From JBBIMP01 sp037444305 (GTDB lineage: Bacteria; Acidobacteriota; UBA6911): a DNA stretch of 54,170 nucleotides. The notes under the pieces are model-generated. The model was not told the DNA's origin, searched no databases, and saw only the letters and a list, made by a program, of their open reading frames with translations. The stretch lies in assembly GCA_037444305.1 (NCBI GenBank), contig JBBIMP010000036.1, positions 1 to 54,170 of the forward strand, written 5' to 3'. Each line of letters begins with the position of its first letter. Position 1 is the stretch's first letter. The position numbers and the translations under genes were made by a program. This document shows positions 10,582-18,514 of this stretch, piece after piece.

Positions 10582-10655
10582 GCGGTCAGGTGACCCCATC
10601 AAGCAACGTGACCCGTCGCTGCCGCTCCGGGCTCCGTGGGCGCCCGGCCGGCAAT
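10556..10655 (+). repeat. Dispersed direct repeat, family B, copy 3
   Basis: Same unit as copy 2, about 100 bases. It supplies the TGA stop of the HDAC-like gene at 10579-10581 and then continues into the intergenic region before the ChaN/PDZ gene. Confidence 0.88.
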
Positions 10656-10745
10656 AATAGCCGGCAGGCAATGTAGCGCGGCGCCGTTGTCGTGGGGTCT
10701 TCTGCTCGCACGGGAAGAAAAACCTGCAGCCCTCCCTCCAGCGGA

Positions 10746-11966
10746 TCATGGCTTTGCCGGGGGCCGGCGGCGGAAGAAGACCTTAATCTTGATCTCCTCC
10801 TCCCCGCGGAGCACCTTGAACGCGGCGGCGTCCCCCCATCGCTTTTCCGCCAGCAGCCGGTTGAACAGCTCCCGGTCGTGCACGGAGACGCCGTCCATCG
10901 AGAGCAGGACATCCCCATTGCGGAACCCCGCCGCCATTCCCGGCGTGTCCTTCTCGACCGAGATTACCCGTCGCCCCTTTTGCGCCTCGGCCTCGGTCGT
11001 GGAAATCCCGAGGTAGGGATACTGCGGATCCTTCTCCGGCGGCAATCCCCAGAGGAAATCGGCGTAGGATGCCTGGACGATTTCCACCGGGCGGTCCTTG
11101 CCGTCCACCACGCGGATCGGCACCACGGAAAGCATCTTCCCGTCGAACCACTGCGCCGCCTGCCGCTGGATCCCCAGGTTGTAAGCCACGTGGCCCGAGC
11201 CGATCAGCACCACCATGACGGTGTTTTCGTCCCCGTGCTCTTTTAGCGCGCGGACGGCGTTGTGCCCCATCGTCGCGTCCCAGGTGCACTGCGCCTCGAA
11301 CATCGCCCTCCACTGCGCCTCGTTCATGCCGGAGTGCATCCCCTCGGCCTCGGCAAAGAACGCCCGGAAGAGCGTGAAGTGGTCGGCGCTGTCGGTGTCG
11401 ATCTTCGACGGGATGTGCGCCGCCTCCTCGGGCGTGAGGTTCTGGAAGCCCTTCTTGCGGACGGCCGAAACCACCTCGCGCGGCGTGTTGACGGCGTACA
11501 TCCGCAACTGGTGGTCGCGGGCGAACAGGAACAGGTCGCGGTAATAGCCCCAGTAGAAGCCCCAGTTGCGGTACCACCGGGAGTGCCGGAGGAAGCCCTC
11601 TTCGGTCAGCAGCCCGGCCGACCAGTCGTCGAGGTGCTTCTGCTCGGTGTAGGGATACATCTCCAGGCCGATCAGGACCTTCTTGCCCATCCGGTGGAGG
11701 CCTTCGATGACGCGCAGCTGCGCGAGGTGGAAGTCCATGCCCGTGTGGCTTTCGCCGAGAAAAATCATCCGGGCGCCGGCCAGCCGCTCCAGCATCTCCC
11801 CTGGGGTGACAAGCTCCCCCGAGGTCGTGTCGGTGACCGCGTCCAGGACCAGCTTCGCTTCCTTGTCCTTTCGCGCGGGATCGCCGATCGGCAGGCGCAG
11901 GCTCTTGTCCGCCGCAAAGGCGGATACGGCAAAGGCTATGAGCAGGGCGGCAATTCTGATAAGCAT
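10746..11966 (-). CDS. Exported ChaN-like (DUF399) protein with C-terminal PDZ domain
   Basis: A 406-residue protein with signal peptide MLIRIAALLIAFAVSAFA and likely cleavage after AFA. The ChaN domain (about 40-290) has the opening IFLGESHTGMDFHLAQL, then LIGLEMYPYTEQ and VLIGSGHVAYNLGIQRQ. In Campylobacter ChaN this fold binds cofacial haem, and wider relatives include TraB/Tiki-like proteins. Residues about 318-400 are a PDZ domain (PYLGIS, KDTPGMAAGFRNGDVLLSMDG). This combination suggests a periplasmic protein binding haem or acting on peptides, steered by PDZ contacts. The function is not known. Confidence 0.85.
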   Translation of the reverse strand: MLIRIAALLIAFAVSAFAADKSLRLPIGDPARKDKEAKLVLDAVTDTTSGELVTPGEMLERLAGARMIFLGESHTGMDFHLAQLRVIEGLHRMGKKVLIGLEMYPYTEQKHLDDWSAGLLTEEGFLRHSRWYRNWGFYWGYYRDLFLFARDHQLRMYAVNTPREVVSAVRKKGFQNLTPEEAAHIPSKIDTDSADHFTLFRAFFAEAEGMHSGMNEAQWRAMFEAQCTWDATMGHNAVRALKEHGDENTVMVVLIGSGHVAYNLGIQRQAAQWFDGKMLSVVPIRVVDGKDRPVEIVQASYADFLWGLPPEKDPQYPYLGISTTEAEAQKGRRVISVEKDTPGMAAGFRNGDVLLSMDGVSVHDRELFNRLLAEKRWGDAAAFKVLRGEEEIKIKVFFRRRPPAKP

Positions 11967-12052
11967 GGATCCTCCCGGTGCAAAAAAGCCACAATATCAC
12001 GATTTGGATTGGGGAGACAAAACACAGAATCTTCCCCGCGCCGGGAGAAAAT

Positions 12053-12715
12053 TTGAGCACGACTGAGATCATGGCGGACGTACGGCGCACGCGGCTTCTG
12101 CGGCGGGGATTCCTGCTCTGCGTCGCCACGGTGGCATGGAACATTGTCGAGGGAGTCATCGCCGTCGCTGCGGGCGTGGCGGCCGACTCGATCGCGCTGT
12201 TCGGCTTCGGCATCGACTCCTTCATCGAGACGGCCAGCGCCGCGGTGGTCGGCTGGCGGCTCTCCAGCGAGCTGAAAGGGGCGCCGCCCGCAGCCGCGGA
12301 AAAGGCCGAGGATCGCGCGGCGCGGATCGCGGGGGCGCTGCTTCTCCTGCTCGCCGCCTACATCCTGTTCGACGCGGCGCGTCTCCTGCTCGGCTACGGC
12401 GCCGAACCCGCCGCCAGCCTGGTCGGCATCGTCCTGACCTCCGTTTCCCTCGCCCTGATGCCGCTCCTGGGACGGGCCAAGCTGAAGCTCGCGCGCGAGC
12501 TCGCCAGCGGGGCGCTGCGCGCCGACGGCTACGAGAGCATCAGCTGCGCCTGGCTGTCGCTGGCGGTGCTCCTGGGGCTGGCGCTGAACGCCGCGGCGGG
12601 CTGGTGGTGGGCCGATCCCTTGGCTGCGCTGGCTCTCGTGCCGCTGATCGTGCGGGAAGGCCTCGAGGGGCTCCGCGGCGGATGCTCCGACTGCTCGCGG
12701 GGGCGTGTCAGATGA
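12053..12715 (+). CDS. CDF-like cation transporter, membrane domain only
   Basis: A membrane protein of about 214-220 residues resembling the transmembrane part of cation diffusion facilitators. Motifs are AADSIALFGFGIDSFIE in the second helix and ADGYESISCAWLSLAVLLGL with WWWADPLAAL in the last pair of helices. It lacks the cytoplasmic C-terminal domain of full CDF proteins. The start is uncertain: TTG at 12053 has GGGAG 5 bases upstream, whereas ATG at 12071 has only a weak site. Its last 8 bases overlap the 3' end of the convergent TauE/SafE gene. The substrate is unknown. Confidence 0.75.
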   Translation: MSTTEIMADVRRTRLLRRGFLLCVATVAWNIVEGVIAVAAGVAADSIALFGFGIDSFIETASAAVVGWRLSSELKGAPPAAAEKAEDRAARIAGALLLLLAAYILFDAARLLLGYGAEPAASLVGIVLTSVSLALMPLLGRAKLKLARELASGALRADGYESISCAWLSLAVLLGLALNAAAGWWWADPLAALALVPLIVREGLEGLRGGCSDCSRGRVR

Positions 12716-13493
12716 GGCCGGCGGCGAGGCCGAGCGCGACCAGCACGAGGAGCAGCGCCACCAGCAGCTGGATGGTCCGCATCGTGACCTTCCTGACCAG
12801 GCGCACACCGATGAACGCCCCCAGGAAGGCGGATAAAGTCGCCGCCGCCAGGATGCCGGTGTTCTCCCGCAGGCCGTCCACGGCGAAGTGCGCGCTGTAG
12901 ATCGTCAGCCGCGTCATGTCCACCAGGCAGGCGATGGCCACGCCGCTGCCTATGAAGCTCTCCTTGGACAGCCCGCACTTGACGAGGAAGGCGCTGCGCA
13001 TCGCGCCCTGGTGCCCCGACAGCCCGCCGAAAAACCCGCTCAGCAGGCCGCCCAGCGAAAGGTACTTGCGGCCGAACTGCATCTGCTCGAACCGCGGCAC
13101 CAGCTCCTGCAGCGCAAAGCCGATCATCAGGACCGCGATCACCAGCTTCACCGGCGCAACGCTCAGGTCGCGGCCCAGGAACCGGTACTGCCAGAGCGCG
13201 CTCATGTCGGAGAGCCAGACCAGCAGCGCTGCGCCCCCCAGCGCGGCAACTATTGCAGGCAGGCCGAAGCGCAGCACCACCGACCGGTCGGCGTGGCGGC
13301 CCATCAGGGCGAGCTTGAAAAGATTGTTCAGGAGGTGAACCACCGCCGTGAGCGCCACGGCGACGTCGAGCGGGAAGAAGAGGGCGAAGGCGGGCATCAG
13401 GAGCGTGCCCAGGCCGAAGCCGGAGAAGAGGGTCAGGCCCGAGGTCAGCAAGGCTGCCGCGCACACCACCAGGTAGTCCGTCATCGCTGTCAC
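12708..13493 (-). CDS. TauE/SafE-family membrane exporter
   Basis: A 261-residue membrane protein with about eight hydrophobic segments in two repeats. The glycine-rich signatures are LTLFSGFGLGTLLMPAF in the first half and GGLLSGFFGGLSGHQGAMR in the second. The family exports sulfite, sulfoacetate or other organosulfur anions, but members are functionally diverse and the substrate cannot be read from sequence. No sulfur-metabolism gene is adjacent. The gene converges on the CDF-like gene with an 8-base overlap. Confidence 0.85.
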   Translation of the reverse strand: MTAMTDYLVVCAAALLTSGLTLFSGFGLGTLLMPAFALFFPLDVAVALTAVVHLLNNLFKLALMGRHADRSVVLRFGLPAIVAALGGAALLVWLSDMSALWQYRFLGRDLSVAPVKLVIAVLMIGFALQELVPRFEQMQFGRKYLSLGGLLSGFFGGLSGHQGAMRSAFLVKCGLSKESFIGSGVAIACLVDMTRLTIYSAHFAVDGLRENTGILAAATLSAFLGAFIGVRLVRKVTMRTIQLLVALLLVLVALGLAAGLI

Positions 13494-13504
13494 GCCTCCA
13501 TCAC

Positions 13505-13640
13505 TTGGTGAAGATCAACGCAGATATGCGGAGAAACATGGATCACACGGAGGAAATCCCTCAGGGGGCTAGAGGCGCCGTCCGCCCTGCTTTTATCCGT
13601 GCCCTCCGCGTTTTTCCGTGTGCCTGCCTTTGCCTTTCCC
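13505..13640. repeat. Degenerate 'CCGTG/CACGG' intergenic repeat
   Basis: The 194-base gap upstream of the oxidoreductase operon contains ATCAACGCAGATATGCGGAG, CACGGAGGAAA and, further on, ATCCGTGCCCTCCGCG followed by TTTTTCCGTGTG. A similar phrase (CACGGAGATAAACCGCAG) lies at 7966. These look like decayed copies of a common CCGTG-rich palindromic repeat. The boundaries are approximate. Confidence 0.4.
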
Positions 13641-13687
13641 CATTCCTTCTTGATTTCCCCCGACCGCAGAGGTAAATACACCTCCTT

Positions 13688-14818
13688 ATGCAACCAAAGA
13701 CAGAACTAAATACCACGTCTTTCCTCGACGGCTCCAGACTCATCACCGAAGCCTGCGTGCAGGCCGGAGCCGACGTTTTCATCGGCTACCCCATCACCCC
13801 CGCGAACCTGCTCTACCTCTACGCCGGCAGCCGCTACCCCTCTATGCTCGCCGCCCCGGACGAGATCACCACCCTGCAGTGGATGAGCGGCTTCGCTGCC
13901 GCCGGCCGCCTGCCGGTCACCGCCACGTCGTTCCCCGGCTATTCTCTCATGGCCGAGTCGATCAACATGGCCTTCATGATGGAACTCCCCATGGTGATCA
14001 TCCTCGTCCAGCGGCTCGGGCCCGCGACCGGCACGGCCACCTGCGGCGCGCAGGGGGATCTCTCGGTCATCCAGGGGACGCTCTCCGGCGGGTTCTCGCT
14101 GCCGACGCTCTGCATCAGCAGCGTGCGGGACTGCTGGCAGCTGTCGGTCGAAGCGATCCGCGCGGCGGTGCGTTTGCGCAGCCCCGTCGTCCTGCTCACG
14201 TCGAAGGAGATGGTCATGACGGTGCTCAACTTCGACACCGCGCAGCTGGGTGCAATCCGACCGGTGGAAAAGCCCCGGTACGAGGGGGACGGCCCCTACC
14301 GGCCGTACGCTGCGGGCGAGGACCTGGTGCCGCCCTTCCTGCCGGTGAACCAGAACCGTTTCCAGGTCCGCCTCACGGCCTCGACGCACGACACACACGG
14401 CATCCTGCAGAGCACGGCGAAGGAGGCGCTCAACAACACACGAAGGCTGCAGGCCAAGCTGGAGAAAAACCTGGCCGAATACTCCTTCTGGGAACTGGAG
14501 GAGGAGAAGGGCGCGGAAGTCCTGCTGATCTCGTACGACGTGACGGCGCAGGCGGCGCGCGAAGCGGTCCGGGAGTTGAGAGGGAAGGGCCGGAAGGTCT
14601 CCCTGCTGGTGCCGAAGACGCTGCTGCCCGTGCCGCCGGTCTATCTCGAGGTCGCGGCCCGCTATCCCCGCGTGGTCATTGCCGAGGAGAACCTCTCCGG
14701 CCAGCTGCGGACGCTGCTTTTCGGCGCCGCCGGCCGCAAGGGCCTGTCGGGCGTCAACGGGATGGGGAAGATGATCAGTCCCGAGGAAATCGTGCAGGAG
14801 GTGGCGGGAGATGAGTGA
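13688..14818 (+). CDS. 2-oxoacid:ferredoxin oxidoreductase, alpha subunit
   Basis: KorA/VorB-like alpha subunit, 376 residues. The family oxidatively decarboxylates a 2-oxoacid to acyl-CoA and passes electrons to ferredoxin. Visible motifs are GYPITPANLLYLY near the N-terminus, QWMSGFAAAG, and QRLGPATGTATCGAQGDL, typical of 2-oxoglutarate or branched-chain 2-oxoacid enzymes. A domain II-like C-terminal part (about 270-370) contains VLLISYDVTAQAARE. The downstream subunit gene overlaps it by 8 bases, so the two are translationally coupled. No dedicated ferredoxin-like delta subunit is present. Which oxoacid is used cannot be fixed from sequence alone. Confidence 0.9.
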   Translation: MQPKTELNTTSFLDGSRLITEACVQAGADVFIGYPITPANLLYLYAGSRYPSMLAAPDEITTLQWMSGFAAAGRLPVTATSFPGYSLMAESINMAFMMELPMVIILVQRLGPATGTATCGAQGDLSVIQGTLSGGFSLPTLCISSVRDCWQLSVEAIRAAVRLRSPVVLLTSKEMVMTVLNFDTAQLGAIRPVEKPRYEGDGPYRPYAAGEDLVPPFLPVNQNRFQVRLTASTHDTHGILQSTAKEALNNTRRLQAKLEKNLAEYSFWELEEEKGAEVLLISYDVTAQAAREAVRELRGKGRKVSLLVPKTLLPVPPVYLEVAARYPRVVIAEENLSGQLRTLLFGAAGRKGLSGVNGMGKMISPEEIVQEVAGDE

Positions 14819-16076
14819 AGCGAGATTTCTCACGGAATCGGAACTCCCCTACTGCAAGGGGTGCGGGCACTCGCTGGTGGCGCAGAACACCGAGCGGGCC
14901 CTGCAGAAGCTCCGGCTGGACCCGCTGGACGTGGTCCTGGTGACGGACATCGGCTGCCACGGGATCATCGACAAGAGCTTCCGCACGCACACCGTGCACG
15001 GCCTGCACGGCCGCGCCGTGGCCCTCGGCGCCGGCGTGTCCGCGGGGATGGACGACCCGGCGCGCAAGGTGATCGTGTTCATCGGCGACGGCGGGGCCAC
15101 CATCGGGATGCAGCATCTGATCGGGGCCGCGCACCTCGGCTTCAACCTGACCGTGGTCCTGCACAACAACATGCTCTACGGGATGACCGGGGGGCAGCCG
15201 TCGGAGTTCACCCCGCTGGGCTTCCGCACGCCGACGCTCCCTCAGGGCGCGGGCAAGGCCGGGTACGACATCTGCGAGCTGATGGCTGCCGCGGGCGCCT
15301 CCTTCGCGAGCCGGGTGATCGGCCTCGGGGACTACTCCGACACGCTGGCGAAGGCTTTCGGCGCGAAGGGCTTTTCGCTGGTGGAGGTGATGGAGATCTG
15401 CCCCAGCTACGGCGTGAAGTCCAACCCCGGGATGAAGCTGGCGCGCCTGGTCGAAGAGGCTGGGCTGGCGGTGAAGGTGTTCGCCGACCGGAGCGACAAG
15501 TCCTACAGGACACCCGCCAACGAGGATGCCCGGAGCCTGCTGGGCCCGGAGCTGGAGGTGAAGGCGCGGCACGCCCACAGCCTGGAGCGGCCGCTCGGCA
15601 TCATGCTCTCCGGGTCGGCGGGCGAGGGCGTGCAGTCGGCGGCGGAGATGTTTGCCAGGGCCGCCATCAGCGCGGGGCTGAACGCCACCAAGAAGGGGAG
15701 CTACCCCGTCACCGTCGGCGTCGGGTTCTCGGCCTCGGAGATCATCGTTTCGCCGGAGCCCATCCTCTACACCGGCTCTGCGACGCCCGATGTGCTGATC
15801 ATCACCTCGGACGACGGCCTGGGGTATGCGCGGGCCGCCGCCGGCAGGATGAAGAGCGGGCTGCTGATGATCGACGGGTCGCTCGAGCCGCCGGAGAGCG
15901 GGGCCGAAACGGTGCGGCTGCCGCTGCGCGAGAAGGCGGGCGGGCGCAACAGCGCCCTGCACAGCCTGTTCCACCTGGTCGGGCGCACCGGGATGTTTCC
16001 GCTGGAGTCGTTGAAGGAGGTCTTCCTGGCCGACCGCATGTCGGAGAAGATCGAGATCGAAAAGCTGCTGCCGTAG
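14811..16076 (+). CDS. 2-oxoacid:ferredoxin oxidoreductase, fused beta-gamma subunit
   Basis: A 421-residue fusion. Residues 1-265 are the thiamine-diphosphate beta subunit: CKGCGH (C15, C18), DIGCHG (C49) and EICPSYG supply four cysteines for a [4Fe-4S] cluster. FIGDGGATIG plus NNMLYGMTGGQ form the cofactor site. Residues about 285-420 are the gamma domain, starting GIMLSGSAGEGVQSAAEMF. Beta and gamma are usually separate chains in KorAB/KorC-type enzymes, so the two-gene enzyme here is alpha plus beta-gamma. The gene starts within the end of the alpha gene. Fermentative or reverse-TCA-type carbon metabolism is implied. Confidence 0.9.
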   Translation: MSEARFLTESELPYCKGCGHSLVAQNTERALQKLRLDPLDVVLVTDIGCHGIIDKSFRTHTVHGLHGRAVALGAGVSAGMDDPARKVIVFIGDGGATIGMQHLIGAAHLGFNLTVVLHNNMLYGMTGGQPSEFTPLGFRTPTLPQGAGKAGYDICELMAAAGASFASRVIGLGDYSDTLAKAFGAKGFSLVEVMEICPSYGVKSNPGMKLARLVEEAGLAVKVFADRSDKSYRTPANEDARSLLGPELEVKARHAHSLERPLGIMLSGSAGEGVQSAAEMFARAAISAGLNATKKGSYPVTVGVGFSASEIIVSPEPILYTGSATPDVLIITSDDGLGYARAAAGRMKSGLLMIDGSLEPPESGAETVRLPLREKAGGRNSALHSLFHLVGRTGMFPLESLKEVFLADRMSEKIEIEKLLP

Positions 16077-16133
16077 ATACGCGTGGTCCCCCGACCTGTC
16101 CACCAATGGTGACATCTGCTAGGATTGTCCGGC

Positions 16134-18416
16134 ATGGACTTGCTGGCCGCTCTCAACCCGCAGCAGCGCATCGCCGTCACGCACGGTGAAGGACCCGCGC
16201 TGGTCCTCGCCGGCGCCGGCAGCGGCAAGACGCGCGTCATCGCGCACCGCGTCGCCTACCTCATCCGCAACGGCGCCACGCGCCCGGAAAACATCCTGGC
16301 GGTGACCTTCACCAACAAGGCGGCCGAGGAGATGCGCGACCGCGTCCAGGGCCTGCTCGGCCCCGGCCGTTCCGCCGAACCGCTGATCTGCACGTTTCAC
16401 TCCTTCTGCGTCCGCCTGCTGCGCCGCGAGATCCCGCGCCTGGGCTACAGGAGCGACTTTTCGATCTACGACACCGACGACCAGAGGCGGCTCATGAAGC
16501 AGATCCTGGAGGAGCCGGCGTTCCGCGCTTCCGACCTGGCGCCGAAGGAAGTGCTTTCCCGCATAAGTTACGCCAAGAACCACGGCGTTGCCCCGACCGA
16601 ATATGAGCGGCGGTTCCGCTCCGACATAGCCGAATTCGTCGCCGAGCTTTACGAGAGGTACAACGAGCGACTGCGCCAGGCCAACGCGCTGGACTTCGAC
16701 GATCTTCTGTTGAAATCAGTGGAGACGCTCAGGCGCTTCCCCGAGTGCCGGCAGGTTTACAGCGACCGCTACCGCTACATCCTGGTGGACGAATACCAGG
16801 ACACCAACCGCCCGCAGTACGACCTGCTGAGCCTGCTCACGAGCCGGCACAGGAACCTCTTCGTCGTAGGGGACGAAGACCAGTCGATCTATAAGTTCCG
16901 CGGGGCGGACATCGGCAACATACTCAGGTTCGAGAAGGATTTCGCCGGGGCGAAGATCATCCGCCTGGAGCAGAACTACCGGTCTACGCAGACGGTGCTG
17001 GACGTCGCCGGCGCCGTCGTCAAGAACAACACCGAGCGCAAGGGCAAGACCCTCTGGACGGAGAACAGCCGCGGCGACGTCGCCGAGTGCCGCAGCTGCC
17101 AGACGGCGAGGGGGGAGGCGGCCTGGGTGGTGGCTAACATCGAGCAGATCCTGAGCGAGGAGCCCGACTGCCGCATCGCGATCCTCTACCGGGCCAACTT
17201 CCTGTCCCGCAATTTCGAGGAGCTTCTGCTGCGGAAGGGAATTCCGTATGCGTTGGTGGGGAGCGTGTCGTTCTTCGGCCGGCGGGAGGTGAAGGACATG
17301 CTGGCCTACTTGAGGGTGATCTTCAATCCGGAGGACGACGTTTCGCTGCTGCGCATCGTCAACACCCCTGCGCGGGGAATCGGCGACACGACGGTCCAGC
17401 TGCTGACCTCCACCGCGCTCGAAAAAGGCATCCCGCTTTTCGAGGCGCTGCGGCAGCTGACTGAAGCGCCGGACAAGGCCGGCCGCGCGGGACGTTCTTT
17501 GAGCAGGTTTCACGATATGCTCCAGGGGTGGAGGGGTGCGTGCGACTCCCTGGAACCGCGCCATCTGATCGAACGCATCGCCGCCGACACGGGCTACCGG
17601 CAGATGCTGGAAAAGCAGGAGTCCGCCGAGGAGGCGGCCGACCGCATGGCCAACATCGAGGAACTGGTCCGCGCCGCCGCCGAGTCGGAGGACCGGGGCG
17701 AGACGGTGTTCGAGTTCCTCGACCGCGCGGCGCTCTCCTCCGAGCTGGACCACCTGGATCCCAACGCGCGCGTTTCGCTGCTCACAATGCACAGCGCCAA
17801 AGGGCTCGAGTTCGACGTGGTTTTCCTCGCGGGGCTGGAGGAGGGCCTTTTCCCTCACAACCTGTCGCTCACCTCGAAGGAGGACATCGAAGAGGAGCGG
17901 CGGCTGTGCTACGTGGGGCTGACGCGCGCCCGGAAGAAGCTGTATCTCACCTGGACGCGCTACCGGCGGACTTTCGGGCCCAACAGCGGTATCCCGGCCC
18001 AACCCTCCCGCTTTCTGGATGAAATGCCGCGCGAACTGGTCGAGTTTGCGGACGAGGACGCTTCCGCGGTCTGGGAAGAGGAGGATGAGGACTACGGGAT
18101 CGGAGAGCGGCAGGAGATTGCCCCTATCGGCAAGATTCCGCCGAAGTCGTTCCGCCACCTCCCCGACGAGGAGATCCCCACAACGATGGCCGGGCTCCGC
18201 GCCTACCTGGAAAAGCAGCAGGGTGCGCAGGCCGGAAAGGATGCGGCCAAGGGGAAGCTGCTGCTGGCGGGGACGCGGGTGCGGCACAAGCAGTTCGGGG
18301 ACGGGATCGTCCTGCGGCGGGAGAAGCACGGAAACGACGTGAAGATCACGGTGACGTTCAGCCGGGCAGGCAGGAAGACGCTGATCGAGCGGCTCGCCAA
18401 CCTGCGGCCGTTGTAG
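16134..18416 (+). CDS. pcrA: ATP-dependent 3'-5' DNA helicase PcrA/UvrD
   Basis: Superfamily 1 helicase for excision repair and replication-fork clearing, 760 residues. Motifs in order: Q motif LNPQQRIAVTH, Walker A AGAGSGKT, FTNKAAEEM, Walker B LVDEYQDTN, GDEDQSIYKFRGAD, EQNYRST, TMHSAKGLEFDVVF and VGLTRARKKLY. The C-terminal segment GTRVRHKQFGDGIVLRRE is the Tudor-like domain by which PcrA/UvrD contacts RNA polymerase. The ATG at 16134 is preceded by AGGA; a TTG at 16125 in the same frame has no site at a usable distance. The gene lies 57 bases after the oxidoreductase and probably has its own promoter. Confidence 0.97.
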   Translation: MDLLAALNPQQRIAVTHGEGPALVLAGAGSGKTRVIAHRVAYLIRNGATRPENILAVTFTNKAAEEMRDRVQGLLGPGRSAEPLICTFHSFCVRLLRREIPRLGYRSDFSIYDTDDQRRLMKQILEEPAFRASDLAPKEVLSRISYAKNHGVAPTEYERRFRSDIAEFVAELYERYNERLRQANALDFDDLLLKSVETLRRFPECRQVYSDRYRYILVDEYQDTNRPQYDLLSLLTSRHRNLFVVGDEDQSIYKFRGADIGNILRFEKDFAGAKIIRLEQNYRSTQTVLDVAGAVVKNNTERKGKTLWTENSRGDVAECRSCQTARGEAAWVVANIEQILSEEPDCRIAILYRANFLSRNFEELLLRKGIPYALVGSVSFFGRREVKDMLAYLRVIFNPEDDVSLLRIVNTPARGIGDTTVQLLTSTALEKGIPLFEALRQLTEAPDKAGRAGRSLSRFHDMLQGWRGACDSLEPRHLIERIAADTGYRQMLEKQESAEEAADRMANIEELVRAAAESEDRGETVFEFLDRAALSSELDHLDPNARVSLLTMHSAKGLEFDVVFLAGLEEGLFPHNLSLTSKEDIEEERRLCYVGLTRARKKLYLTWTRYRRTFGPNSGIPAQPSRFLDEMPRELVEFADEDASAVWEEEDEDYGIGERQEIAPIGKIPPKSFRHLPDEEIPTTMAGLRAYLEKQQGAQAGKDAAKGKLLLAGTRVRHKQFGDGIVLRREKHGNDVKITVTFSRAGRKTLIERLANLRPL

Positions 18417-18443
18417 TCGCCTTGTTGCGCGACAGATTCTTTT

Positions 18444-18496
18444 GCCACGAATTCCGCGAATTCCACCAATGGGTGAAAATTCGTGGAATTCGTGGC
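18444..18496. repeat. Dispersed inverted repeat, family A, copy 2
   Basis: Arms GCCACGAATTCCGCGAATT (18444-18462) and AATTCGTGGAATTCGTGGC (18478-18496) pair with one mismatch and a 15-base loop. It lies between the helicase stop and the ribosome site of the next gene, and could affect that gene's leader. Confidence 0.85.
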
Positions 18497-18514
18497 CAGC
18501 GAAGGAGATGACGA

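Noticed and set aside
14775..16115. A 446-codon minus-strand frame opposite the fused oxidoreductase subunit
   Set aside because: The translation is Arg/His/Pro-rich without motifs; the plus strand encodes a complete enzyme.
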